A stretch of DNA of 64,000 bases from GYS-P2D sp964414425 (lineage in GTDB: Bacteria > Bacteroidota > Bacteroidia > Chitinophagales > Saprospiraceae): the NCBI GenBank assembly GCA_964414425.1, contig CAYPWL010000009.1, positions 24,995 through 88,994 of the forward strand. The letters run 5' to 3'. The position numbers and the translations under genes were made by a program. The notes under the pieces were generated by a model. It searched no databases. It saw only the letters and a list, made by a program, of their open reading frames with translations, and had not been told where the DNA came from. Positions 33,565 through 43,189 of the stretch are shown piece after piece; the first letter of the stretch is position 1; each line of letters begins with the position of its first letter.

Positions 33565-36561
33565 ATGAGAACCGATTTAATTTTAATCCCAACAATGGAT
33601 TATGGTAGACACTTTTTGTGTCTTCCATATTCCATCCTTTTAGTCTTAATCCTTATCAGTGGTTTCGCTGTTAAGCTCGAGGCACAGATATCTTGTATAG
33701 CACAAGTTCGAGTATCCCTTAATTCGCAGGGTCAAGCGGCATTATCACCACAGATGTTTGTCCGAGGTGATATAGCTGGACATAGTGTTATGGTTGAGAA
33801 TTCACCTTTATCCGATCCAGCTATAGTTGATTGTTCTTTCCTAAATCAAAAAGTTAATGTGATTGTCATTAATGCAGAAGGGGCGAGATGTTGGTCATCT
33901 CTAATTGTCGAAGATAAGCGAGACTTGGAGGTATCTATACGGGATACAGCGATTCTTTGTTCAGAATTCAATAGTGATGATACTCTCTTCGATCTCATAA
34001 CTGTAGAAGATAACTGTGTCAGAGCTGAGGACCTTACTATTTCTTTCAACACGGTTAGGGATTCAATATTTGATTCTAAGAGTGATACACTCAGAAGGGA
34101 TTTATGTATATGGTCTATAACAGGGCCAAATGGAGAGTTAGAAGTTTTTTCCTCATTTATATATATCACACGACTTAACATTGACAGAATCACTTTTCCA
34201 TCAGATACTGTGGTGTATTCGTCAATAGAAGCTGTTGATACCGCCATTACTGGTGTACCAACTGTTTCAGGTATGATCTTATCAGAACAGTGTAATTTGA
34301 ATGTGGTCACCAGTATTCAAGGGCCAATTTTATCGGATTGTGATAAGAGACTGAAGTTTAATAGGGTGTGGTCTGTAGTGGATGTTAAACATTGGGAAAT
34401 TATAGCTGAGGAGGTACAAACCATAAGGTTTATCGATACTACGTTAAAAACGATTATAGCCCCAGACTTGGATGTAGAGATTATCGATGATTGCCAAGCT
34501 GAATTAGTAATTAGAGATTTCAACTTAGATTCTAGTGGAATTGGGATAATCAGAGGGCAGTATAAATCTATAATTGCCAATGGGAATATTGTATTCCCTG
34601 GGGATAGGCTGGATGTAGTTGATGGGGATACGGTCATTATAGAGTATGGTGCAATCAATGACTGCTTTGAGAGATTAGAGCCTGTTGTAGATACGATAGT
34701 AGTTACAGTACCTAATAACATATCCATTATCACTTGTAATGGGCATGCTGTGGCATTAGCAATGGATGATAATACCACTCGAAGTATTAGACTTGAACGG
34801 CTGTTCACGGGCTTTGTACAGTCTTGTGGGGATTACACGTTGGTAGGCGCGCGAACTCAAGCGGTCTGTGGCCAACAGGATACCATTTTTAGTAATAGGG
34901 TTATGTTTTGCGCTGATGATATCGGTCAATCTGTCTCCATTTTAGTAACTGCTGTCAACAATAACGGTATGAGCAGTACCGATACCTGCGAGATTGTAGT
35001 AGAAATTCAAGATAAGAGATCACCTCTCGTTGATTGCACTATAACGTCAGATACCCTGTATTATAGCGCTATAGACAGTTTGGTTAGAATAGGAGACCTG
35101 AATAGATACTTTAATTTCATAAGTAGTGATAATATTATATCTGTAACTGGGTCAGGGAGTGGCATGGGGGGGTCTCTGGGCTCATCATTTGAATTTAGCG
35201 CAGCATTTAATCAATCGAATGGTTTAATAGAATCCTCTATGGGATTAGACTCTTTCAATTGCGCATTTGTCGATGCAGAAGGTATTGGTTCATATAATTT
35301 TGAGTTAAAGGTTAATGGGAGCAATGGGGCGAGTATATCGTGTCCTGTAAGTTTAACCTTGTTAGATACACTCAATGTTTGTCCAACAGCGTCGAATTTC
35401 ATTTCGGGTCGATTATTGGCTTATGGTAGAAGTGGGGTGAAAGACGCCGATGTCACAATAGGTAGAAATGAAGAGATTAGTAGTTGGATATCAACAAATA
35501 TCTCGGGTGACTTCATGTTTGACATTGACGTTGAAGCGAAAGATCTGACCGTAGATTATGCTGATAGCTGGTATTCAGATATTACATCCAACGATTTATT
35601 TTTGTTGCAGGAGATATTATTTGGAACCTACGAACCGAATGAATTAGAAGAGGCGAGTGCGGACATCAATAACGATGGAGTAATCAATACATTCGACTTC
35701 ATTATCATGAAGAGGGTATTACTTGGTGAAGAGCCTGAAGTCATCGTTACGACTAAACCTTGGAGTATTTTCGCTAAAGAATCTGTATGCTATGATGTAG
35801 AAGAATGCTTCGATGGCCGATTTTCACTTGATAGTTTCGATGATTACAATAACATAGAATTATGGGCTATAAAAGAAGGAGATATTGATCAAGATGCAGC
35901 GGATCAGAGCGAGTCGAGAAGCCAAAATTTGATCAATTACTTTATAGATTCCGAAACCATAAGACAGCGTAAGGGACATTCGGTTAGAATACTTACTTCT
36001 GAGATTAGTCAATTTACCTCAATGCAAGTTGAGTTAGAAATTCCAAAAGAAGTGGATGTCTATATAGACGAGACTATAGGACTTCAAACAAGAAGATATA
36101 ATGATAGACTTCGACTAATCTATGCTAAAGGTTCGCAAGACAAACCGGAGGATATTGTCATACAATTTTCAGAGGCGCAATCTGCACTGTGGGACCTTCA
36201 AAATTTAGTTATATCCAATGAGTTAAGACCGTTGATCTTCTTAAGTAATGATAAGCAGATATTTAGTCTCAATAAGATAGAAGAACATACTGATAGAATA
36301 CTTGATAAAGGAAACGCCTTAATTTACCCTAATCCAGGTCGTGGGCAGAGTAAGGTGAAACTAAATCATGCATGGAATGCTGGACCTGTCAATTGCGAGA
36401 TTTATAATAACATTGGTCAGCTCGTTTGGTCTCATACGGTGTTAAAAAGTGACGGTATAGTTGAAGAATTATTGTTACCTGAGCATCTAAGACCTGGTTT
36501 ATATAGCGTGGTTATTACAGACTGCATTCAAAGTGCGATCAAGAGTTATATTAAAATGTAA
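33565..36561 (+). CDS. Adhesin C: shortened paralog with degenerate dockerin and T9SS type A tail
   Basis: 998 residues. The signal peptide SILLVLILISGFAVKLEAQ ends before ISCIAQVRVSL; ATG 33595 is an alternative start. Like its paralogs it opens with a Cys-containing module ending in IVEDKRDLEV and has HYR-like repeats (IQDKRSPLVDCTI). In the dockerin region (about 663-725) the second loop is intact (ADINNDGVINTFDFIIMKRV), but the first (DSWYSDITSNDL) lacks the usual Gly and spacing. A weak cohesin-like stretch (about 795-905) and a T9SS type A tail (from about 918, IYPNPGRGQSKVK) follow. It is probably surface-exported, with altered dockerin binding. Confidence 0.82.
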   Translation: MRTDLILIPTMDYGRHFLCLPYSILLVLILISGFAVKLEAQISCIAQVRVSLNSQGQAALSPQMFVRGDIAGHSVMVENSPLSDPAIVDCSFLNQKVNVIVINAEGARCWSSLIVEDKRDLEVSIRDTAILCSEFNSDDTLFDLITVEDNCVRAEDLTISFNTVRDSIFDSKSDTLRRDLCIWSITGPNGELEVFSSFIYITRLNIDRITFPSDTVVYSSIEAVDTAITGVPTVSGMILSEQCNLNVVTSIQGPILSDCDKRLKFNRVWSVVDVKHWEIIAEEVQTIRFIDTTLKTIIAPDLDVEIIDDCQAELVIRDFNLDSSGIGIIRGQYKSIIANGNIVFPGDRLDVVDGDTVIIEYGAINDCFERLEPVVDTIVVTVPNNISIITCNGHAVALAMDDNTTRSIRLERLFTGFVQSCGDYTLVGARTQAVCGQQDTIFSNRVMFCADDIGQSVSILVTAVNNNGMSSTDTCEIVVEIQDKRSPLVDCTITSDTLYYSAIDSLVRIGDLNRYFNFISSDNIISVTGSGSGMGGSLGSSFEFSAAFNQSNGLIESSMGLDSFNCAFVDAEGIGSYNFELKVNGSNGASISCPVSLTLLDTLNVCPTASNFISGRLLAYGRSGVKDADVTIGRNEEISSWISTNISGDFMFDIDVEAKDLTVDYADSWYSDITSNDLFLLQEILFGTYEPNELEEASADINNDGVINTFDFIIMKRVLLGEEPEVIVTTKPWSIFAKESVCYDVEECFDGRFSLDSFDDYNNIELWAIKEGDIDQDAADQSESRSQNLINYFIDSETIRQRKGHSVRILTSEISQFTSMQVELEIPKEVDVYIDETIGLQTRRYNDRLRLIYAKGSQDKPEDIVIQFSEAQSALWDLQNLVISNELRPLIFLSNDKQIFSLNKIEEHTDRILDKGNALIYPNPGRGQSKVKLNHAWNAGPVNCEIYNNIGQLVWSHTVLKSDGIVEELLLPEHLRPGLYSVVITDCIQSAIKSYIKM

Positions 36562-36608
36562 TTTATAAAATACCTAAAAAGGGGTACTATAACATATTAA
36601 AAAAAAAT

Positions 36609-36616
36609 TACATTTG
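36609..36616 (+). promoter_or_regulatory. -7 box of adhesin D
   Basis: TACATTTG lies about 225 bases before the start. The leader it predicts has a six-base-pair hairpin ATCTAC/GTAGAT (36644-36661) and an eight-base-pair hairpin CTTTGGGA/TCCCAGAG (36773-36806). No -33 element is clear. Confidence 0.45.
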
Positions 36617-36841
36617 TTTTTATAACTGAGTACTACCTATAGTATCTACGTTTCTGTAGATGCATTTTAAAGAGATAATAATAGAACTGCTGGAGTGGAT
36701 CTAGGATAATGATGAAAACCGTCCTTCACAACTCTCCACACAAGATCGGTAATTATTTTTTTCGATAACACCCTTTGGGACTCGTATAACTATGTGTCTC
36801 CCAGAGCAGTAAGTTTTATTAATTCTTTTTAAAAGTATCTC

Positions 36842-39800
36842 ATGATGAAAACGAGTTTTACAAAATTATTTAGAGAGAAGTGGAAGGCCATTGTGCCGTT
36901 TCTTTTCTTCTGTACGATGTCCTTCTTGGCTAAGGCGGATTTCGACCCATGTGGTAGTCTGACTGATATCAGCCAAGTCACGGTTGAGGTTACCTGTGTT
37001 GGAGAAATTATTATGACGGTGGACAAAAACTCCACCGCTACATATGAATTTGGAACAATAATTAACGGAATAAGATCAGATTTAGGAGAATCTTCAGAAT
37101 TCGGTAATTCTGTTACGTTTGATCACGGTTCCTTAAATCTTGAAGGGATTTCAGGACAGACCTTTTTTGTTCAAGAGACATGTTCTGGTAACGCTATATT
37201 TTATGGTGTTTTACCCGATTATGACAACGACCCAGCAGATGTGCCTGGCACATATACATTTATAACAGATGTAAACTCTGATGCTAAATCTCCGTCTACT
37301 GCAAGAGAGCATGACCCTGTAGCGTCGCCAGATGCGCTAAGACAGCCTGTCGTTACAGCGCAAACGATTAAACCTTCATGTCCAGATCAAGCAGATGGAA
37401 CAATAATTCTCACGCTTTCAGGAGATGGTGCTGACAAGTGTTCTGCTCAATTTACATGGAATCTTGCATCATCGTCTAGCTTTGGAGGTCCACTAACAGG
37501 GACATTTACCAATGGAGTAGCTACGATACCAAGAGTCCCAAGTGGACCTTTTAATTTTGCGTTTCAGTCGGTTGGCCCTGCTACTGCGACGGGATGTTTA
37601 TGCACGCCCATCGCGCCAGCACCGATCAGCGTAACGGTCGAAGAGCCTGGACAAAGTTCTGCCTCTCTATCATGTATTGACAGAATAAACGTATCAGCAG
37701 AGTCAGATGAGCACGGCTGTGAAGCGACAATAAGATTAGACGATATCGCATTAGGGGTAACTGATATCTGTGATAGCGGTAATAATACTGCTGACTTTAT
37801 AATTGTGAGAAATAGTCAAGGAGCTGTTATACCAGGGACATATTTAGGTATGGACCTAGTTCCACTCGCACCTCAGACAGGTAGCGGATTCGCATTTAGA
37901 TTTGACGCCACACAATTTTTTGGTGAGGAAGTGACTGTGGAAGTTCACGATGGTACTGGAAATCTATGTTGGGGTACTGCCTTGATAGAAGATAAAGCAC
38001 CGCCTGTCATTAGTTGTGACGAAGATGGTGTGAGCTCTATACTGTGTATTGACTTTGACAATGATGCAGAGTTAGCAATAGAGGGTACAATATTCGACTG
38101 TAGCGAAACTGATGTTACGGTAATAGAATTTAGAGAATTAGCGGATTGTGACCCTAATACGAGTGTATTACGCAGAGTCCAGTTAATATATTTTGCCGAA
38201 GACGAATTCGGAAACAGATCGCAAACTTGTAATGACACTTTTGACATAATAAGATTAGGAAGACCATCCGTTAATAATAATCTTGACTTTATAGATGGAG
38301 TCGAATTAATTGGTCCTGGAAATTTTGAAAAAACAGGAACTCCATTTGCATGTGATAGTTTTTCAGACTTAGATGGAGACGGCGTCCCTGATCCTACGAT
38401 GGCAGGAGCTGGATTTCCGCGACTCGAGGTAACTAGAGAGGATGGAAGTATTGATACCATTCCATTAGCTGCTCTGAACTATGATGATTACGGTTCGACG
38501 ATATCAAGTAGAAGAAATCAGATCATCTCTGATTGTAAACTTGGTGCTACATTCCAAGATACAAGACTGGGATCATTTGACTGTGTAACTAAAATACTCA
38601 GACGTTGGACAGTGGGAGAGTGGACTTGTCAAGGTGAGATTGATACCACATTTACTCAAGTAATTGATATTGTAGATACAATCGCTCCATACTTTGTACA
38701 GTCAACACTTATTGATATAACAGGTAGCGTTGGAGCACATGGATGTGTTGCCAATATGCCTGTACCATTACCGAGCGCATCAGATAATTGTTCGAGTCAG
38801 TCGGATATAGAGATAGATTTTATCATTCTCAATGCAGCGGGACAGATTGTTGGCCCAGATAGAAGAGATGAGCCAGGGACTAGCTTTGACTTTCCATTAG
38901 GAAGCAGCTTCATTGTCTATACTGCCTTTGACGGCTGCGGCAATTCGCGTAGAGATACAGTCAATGTAAGTATATCAGACTTGGCAGCGCCTGTTACCAT
39001 ATGTAAGGATAGACTTGTTGTAGGTATATCAGGAGTTAAGAGCACAGATAATGGTTTAGTAAAAGTACCGGCAACAGCATTTGACAATGGATCATTTGAT
39101 GATTGTGGATTGGAGAGTATATGTGTTGCTCGTATGGATGACTTGAGCGCCTTTGATAACCTTGATACTGATGGAGATGGTTTTGTTGCAGTATCTGCTT
39201 TATCGGGAGTTTTCGCTTGTGACAGAACAGATGAATATGCACAGTTTGCTACCATCATACCAGGATCATCGCCAGCAATTAATGGAATAAGTCGAGCGGT
39301 ATTATGTCGAGGTGACGTTTCATTCTGCTGTTCTGATGATGGAGAAGATGTCTTAGTAGTATTTCAAGCTACTGACGCTGCTGGAAATGTAAACCAGTGT
39401 TATGTCGAAGTAGACATACAGGATAAGTCAACACCATCTATCCAATGTCCACCAGACGTTGTTGTAGATTGCGAAGTGCCACTACCATTCATTCCTGAAG
39501 ATGCTTTAGACGTATTCATTAATGTTACTGAAAACCCAGATAGAAATTTCTTAGGAGCACTATTTGGAAATATTGTTAGTGATCATAGTCAACAACCATT
39601 TGGTATTGACCCAATCTTTGTCAACGGTTCAGATATGTCTACACTCCTTGACGGAGTATTCTTGGACAACTGCGAACAGCCTGACATCTATGTTAGAATC
39701 AATAGCAGTTTCGATCAGTGTCAAACTGGTCAGATCGTCAGAACTTTCTTTGCAGAAGATGCAAGTGGAAATAGATCTCCGATGTGTGAGCAAGTCATCA

Positions 39801-42043
39801 CTATCGAGAGTAGAATACCTTTTGATGCAGCTAACATTGTGAAACCAAGGGATACTACCCTCACGTCATGCATGTTACCTGAGGAAATAGCGAATACGAC
39901 ATTTGGAGTGCCGATTGCACCTCAAGGAGCATGTATGTTATTTGGTACAAGCTTTGAAGATCAGATTTTCAGATTTAATAACAACTCTGATATCGATGCT
40001 CCAGCATGTTTCAAAATTATCCGTACGTGGAGTATTATAGATATTTGTAATGATGATCATTCGCCAGGAGATATCGTAACATGTGAGCAGATCATCTTAA
40101 TAAATGATCCTGTAGATCCAGTAATTACGTGTCCAGCAGACGTAGTAATTGAGACATTTGAATGTGATGCCGATCAAGTAGAATTGACAGCATCCGCCTT
40201 TGATGATTGTACAATTGCAGATGAATTATTCTGGACTGCAACCATCGATGTTGATAATGACGGTACTATAGATCTTAATGAGAGTTCATTGGATGGATCC
40301 ATCCAACACTCAACTTCAGCTTCTGGAAGTAGTGTCGCTACCATCGTAAGAAGCTTCCCATTAGGAACGCACAGGATAACTTGGACAGTATTTGACGGAT
40401 GCGGTAATAGCGAGCAGTGTAGCTACCTATTTACTATCGTCAATACTAAGAGCCCTACACCTTTTGCGGTAGATGTAACTACAGTACTTCATGAGAGCGG
40501 TTCTGTAACGATATGGGCAGAGGATCTTAACAATAAGAGTGAGCACCCATGTTTTAGCTCTGATGAAATTGATGTAGCGCTTGTAAGATCAGGTGGAGAC
40601 TTCGCAGATGTTTCTCCAAATATCACATTTACTTGTACGGACTTCGTTAATGGACCAGATATTGACTTAGATTTCTATGCATTCATAGATTTAGGCAACG
40701 GTCAGGTGCTTAGAGATTTCACAACGGTAACCGTTACTCTCCAGGATAACTCTGGGGTATGCGATAATTTTACTGGCGGCGGATCTAACACAGGTCAGAG
40801 TGCAGTAATAGCAGGATCAATACGTACAGAAGGTTCGCAGGCAGTACCAGATATCGAGATTGATCTATTAGGAGGTAATCAAGCAGCCAGCACAGTTAAT
40901 GCAACTGCAACAGATGTGTTGGGACGCTATACCTTCCCAGCTATGCCAGTAGGTAACGACTTCACGATTGATCCAGTGAGTAACGATGATTACTTGAATG
41001 GTGTCACGACACTTGATGTAGTCATGATCCAGCGATATATCTTAGGTCTTGTTGAGCTTGAATCAGCATACAAGATTATGGCTGCAGATATTAATAATGA
41101 CCGCAATGTTTCGGCTGTCGATTTAATCGATCTAAGAAATGTAATCTTAGGTGTGACTGAAGAGTTCACTAATAATGATTCTTGGAGATTCATTGATGCT
41201 GATCAGCAATTCATTGATCCTAATAATCCTTTAGCAGAGCCGATCAAGGAGCAGTATACTATTACTCCTCTCGATCAGGATATGGTAATTGATTTTATCG
41301 GATTCAAAGTAGGAGATGTAAATGCTTCAGCGGATGCAGCAACGACTTTAGCTCAGAGTAGAAGTGTATTTGCTATTGAGATGGCAGATCAGAGCTACTC
41401 AGCAGGTGATATCATTTCTGTACCAGTGATGGTAAGTCGTGATATCAATACGGTAGGCCTTCAGTTCACAACAGAGTTTGATCCAACAGGATTAATCTTT
41501 GCTGGAATAGATGGTGCAGGACTCGATATACTTCCAGAGCATATCGGATATAACAGAGTTGACGAAGGGATAATAACTGTTAGTTGGAATGATGTGGATG
41601 CAAATCCTGTCGCAGCTAATCAATCTCTGATGACGCTTAATTTCAAAGCGGTTCAATCAGGTCAACTGAGTGATTTCTTAGCTATCAACTCATCAGTTAC
41701 TCAATCGGAGATCTATAATGATCACCTCGAGACAATGGATCTTGTAGCTAAGTATGTTGAAAGTGATGATGTAGCAGAATCTGGGTTTGAGTTGTATCAA
41801 AACTCTCCGAACCCGTTCGCTGATCAAACTGTGATTTCCTTCAAATTACCTAAAGCATCAAATGCAACGCTATCAATATTTGATGTGACTGGTAAGTTAG
41901 TGAAGGTTACTCGCGGCTCTTTCGACAAAGGAATTAATACAATACAATTAAGCAAGAATGACTTAGCTGTTTCTGGTGTGTTATACTACACACTTGAGAC
42001 AGAAGGATTTACTGCTACTGAACGTATGGTGGTCTTGAAATAA
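36842..42043 (+). CDS. Adhesin D: SprB-like, HYR-like, dockerin-like and cohesin-like with T9SS type A tail
   Basis: 1,733 residues, the largest of the four paralogs. A signal peptide (AIVPFLFFCTMSFLAKA) precedes a SprB-like module (about 175-280, IKPSCPDQADGTIILTLSGD) and several HYR-like Cys-rich units (LIEDKAPPVISC; FDNGSFDDCGLESICVARMD; VFDGCGNSEQCSYLFTIVNT). The dockerin-like pair sits at about 1381-1445 (NDDYLNGVTTLDVVMIQRYI; ADINNDRNVSAVDLIDLRNV) and a cohesin-like domain at about 1508-1640. The T9SS type A tail starts near 1649 (LYQNSPNPFADQTVISF ... ERMVVLK). It should be secreted by T9SS to the surface. Its own promoter and terminator make it a single-gene unit. Confidence 0.88.
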   Translation: MMKTSFTKLFREKWKAIVPFLFFCTMSFLAKADFDPCGSLTDISQVTVEVTCVGEIIMTVDKNSTATYEFGTIINGIRSDLGESSEFGNSVTFDHGSLNLEGISGQTFFVQETCSGNAIFYGVLPDYDNDPADVPGTYTFITDVNSDAKSPSTAREHDPVASPDALRQPVVTAQTIKPSCPDQADGTIILTLSGDGADKCSAQFTWNLASSSSFGGPLTGTFTNGVATIPRVPSGPFNFAFQSVGPATATGCLCTPIAPAPISVTVEEPGQSSASLSCIDRINVSAESDEHGCEATIRLDDIALGVTDICDSGNNTADFIIVRNSQGAVIPGTYLGMDLVPLAPQTGSGFAFRFDATQFFGEEVTVEVHDGTGNLCWGTALIEDKAPPVISCDEDGVSSILCIDFDNDAELAIEGTIFDCSETDVTVIEFRELADCDPNTSVLRRVQLIYFAEDEFGNRSQTCNDTFDIIRLGRPSVNNNLDFIDGVELIGPGNFEKTGTPFACDSFSDLDGDGVPDPTMAGAGFPRLEVTREDGSIDTIPLAALNYDDYGSTISSRRNQIISDCKLGATFQDTRLGSFDCVTKILRRWTVGEWTCQGEIDTTFTQVIDIVDTIAPYFVQSTLIDITGSVGAHGCVANMPVPLPSASDNCSSQSDIEIDFIILNAAGQIVGPDRRDEPGTSFDFPLGSSFIVYTAFDGCGNSRRDTVNVSISDLAAPVTICKDRLVVGISGVKSTDNGLVKVPATAFDNGSFDDCGLESICVARMDDLSAFDNLDTDGDGFVAVSALSGVFACDRTDEYAQFATIIPGSSPAINGISRAVLCRGDVSFCCSDDGEDVLVVFQATDAAGNVNQCYVEVDIQDKSTPSIQCPPDVVVDCEVPLPFIPEDALDVFINVTENPDRNFLGALFGNIVSDHSQQPFGIDPIFVNGSDMSTLLDGVFLDNCEQPDIYVRINSSFDQCQTGQIVRTFFAEDASGNRSPMCEQVITIESRIPFDAANIVKPRDTTLTSCMLPEEIANTTFGVPIAPQGACMLFGTSFEDQIFRFNNNSDIDAPACFKIIRTWSIIDICNDDHSPGDIVTCEQIILINDPVDPVITCPADVVIETFECDADQVELTASAFDDCTIADELFWTATIDVDNDGTIDLNESSLDGSIQHSTSASGSSVATIVRSFPLGTHRITWTVFDGCGNSEQCSYLFTIVNTKSPTPFAVDVTTVLHESGSVTIWAEDLNNKSEHPCFSSDEIDVALVRSGGDFADVSPNITFTCTDFVNGPDIDLDFYAFIDLGNGQVLRDFTTVTVTLQDNSGVCDNFTGGGSNTGQSAVIAGSIRTEGSQAVPDIEIDLLGGNQAASTVNATATDVLGRYTFPAMPVGNDFTIDPVSNDDYLNGVTTLDVVMIQRYILGLVELESAYKIMAADINNDRNVSAVDLIDLRNVILGVTEEFTNNDSWRFIDADQQFIDPNNPLAEPIKEQYTITPLDQDMVIDFIGFKVGDVNASADAATTLAQSRSVFAIEMADQSYSAGDIISVPVMVSRDINTVGLQFTTEFDPTGLIFAGIDGAGLDILPEHIGYNRVDEGIITVSWNDVDANPVAANQSLMTLNFKAVQSGQLSDFLAINSSVTQSEIYNDHLETMDLVAKYVESDDVAESGFELYQNSPNPFADQTVISFKLPKASNATLSIFDVTGKLVKVTRGSFDKGINTIQLSKNDLAVSGVLYYTLETEGFTATERMVVLK

Positions 42044-42091
42044 GAGAACTACAACCAACATACGGTTTAAGATTTTACTGTTTTTGGGATG

Positions 42092-42129
42092 AGGCCCTTC
42101 TCCACACCGGTGGAGAGGGTCTTTTTTTA
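42092..42129 (+). terminator. Rho-independent terminator after adhesin D
   Basis: The stem CCCTTCTCCAC with GTGGAGAGGGT has a short loop and is followed by CTTTTTTT. It is preceded by GTTTTTGGGATGAGGCC, closely matching the adhesin B terminator context. Confidence 0.85.
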
Positions 42130-42184
42130 CTTTATCAATTTATATTGACGGTATCGTTTATCATTATCACCCGATTAATACCTA

Positions 42185-42192
42185 TACATTTG
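42185..42192 (+). promoter_or_regulatory. -7 box of ruvX-def
   Basis: TACATTTG lies 25 bases before the GTG start of ruvX. No matching -33 TTG is seen. Confidence 0.5.
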
Positions 42193-42217
42193 CAATCACA
42201 AAAAAATGATTTGCTAA

Positions 42218-42631
42218 GTGGGTAGGGTATTGTCAATCGATTATGGGATGAAACGGACGGGTATGGCCTGGACGGATAGCCTACAGATTTCAATCACTCC
42301 ATTGGCCACGGTTGAAACCCAACTTTTTGATGAGACTTTCACATCAATGATAGCTAATAATGATATAAGCACTGTTGTATTCGGATTATCAGCACATGGT
42401 GACGGAACCTTGACTTATGTTGGGGAGAAAGTCGAGAAGCTCTTGAATAAATATCAGGTTCAATTCCCAAGTGTTGAGTTTGCAACATTAGATGAGTCGT
42501 TTACGTCTGTAAGAGCAAAGAACTTGATGCTCCAGCTTGGAGTTAAGAAGAGTAAACGAAGACAAAAAGAAAAGGTAGACCAGATGAGTGCTGTAATAAT
42601 CTTAAAGGACTTTTTAAATAGTAGAGGATGA
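42218..42631 (+). CDS. ruvX: YqgF/RuvX-family RNase H-fold nuclease
   Basis: 137 residues from GTG 42218. The three acidic clusters of the fold are present: LSIDYGMKRTGMAW at the N-terminus, the ATLDESFTSVRAKNL segment (family DERxTTxxA), and KVDQMSAVIILKDFL at the C-terminus. The family is named putative Holliday-junction resolvase and has also been linked to processing of the pre-16S 5' end. Its stop overlaps the def start in ATGA, so the two are translationally coupled. Confidence 0.9.
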   Translation: MGRVLSIDYGMKRTGMAWTDSLQISITPLATVETQLFDETFTSMIANNDISTVVFGLSAHGDGTLTYVGEKVEKLLNKYQVQFPSVEFATLDESFTSVRAKNLMLQLGVKKSKRRQKEKVDQMSAVIILKDFLNSRG

Positions 42632-43188
42632 TTTTACCCATTTACGCCTATGGGCATCAAGTCTTAAAAAAACCAGGTCTCGAGGTAAGTGTCGACGATC
42701 CACAGCTCCCACAATTATTAGAGGATATGTGGGAGACCATGTACAATGCTAAGGGTATCGGTCTTGCCGCCCCTCAAGTAGGCCGAAGTATGAGGATATT
42801 TCTCATTGATACGGCTCAGATCGAAAGAGAGGATGATGATCCAGAGGTAGGCGTTAAGGAAGCCTTTATCAACCCTACTATAATCGAAGAGACGGGCGAG
42901 TATTGGGCTTATGAAGAAGGATGTCTCAGTATACCTAAGCTTACGGGAGACGTCGAGCGTCAGGAGTCTGTAACTATCGAATATGTGGATGCTAATTTTG
43001 ATAAGAAGCTTGAGACATTTACAGGTATGAATGCCCGAGTCATTCAGCATGAGTACGATCATATCGAGGGTATACTCTTCACCGAAAGGCTTAAACCTCT
43101 CAAGAGAAGGATGATTAACCGTAAACTTGAGAATATTAAGAAAGGTAAGATTGTAGCTCCCTACAAGATGAAATTTAAAAAACAATAG
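42628..43188 (+). CDS. def: Peptide deformylase
   Basis: 186 residues, removing the formyl group from nascent N-terminal methionine. All three metal-site motifs are seen: GIGLAAPQVG, EEGCLSIP (Cys ligand) and QHEYDHIEG (HExxH variant with both His ligands and the catalytic Glu). The C-terminal basic tail is typical of the family in Gram-negatives. It is coupled to ruvX by a four-base overlap and converges on the RNase H gene with one base between stops, with no terminator. Confidence 0.95.
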   Translation: MILPIYAYGHQVLKKPGLEVSVDDPQLPQLLEDMWETMYNAKGIGLAAPQVGRSMRIFLIDTAQIEREDDDPEVGVKEAFINPTIIEETGEYWAYEEGCLSIPKLTGDVERQESVTIEYVDANFDKKLETFTGMNARVIQHEYDHIEGILFTERLKPLKRRMINRKLENIKKGKIVAPYKMKFKKQ

Positions 43189-43189
43189 C

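Noticed and set aside
42718..43185. Antisense frame opposite def
   Set aside because: def is a clear full-length deformylase; the antisense translation has no recognisable motif.
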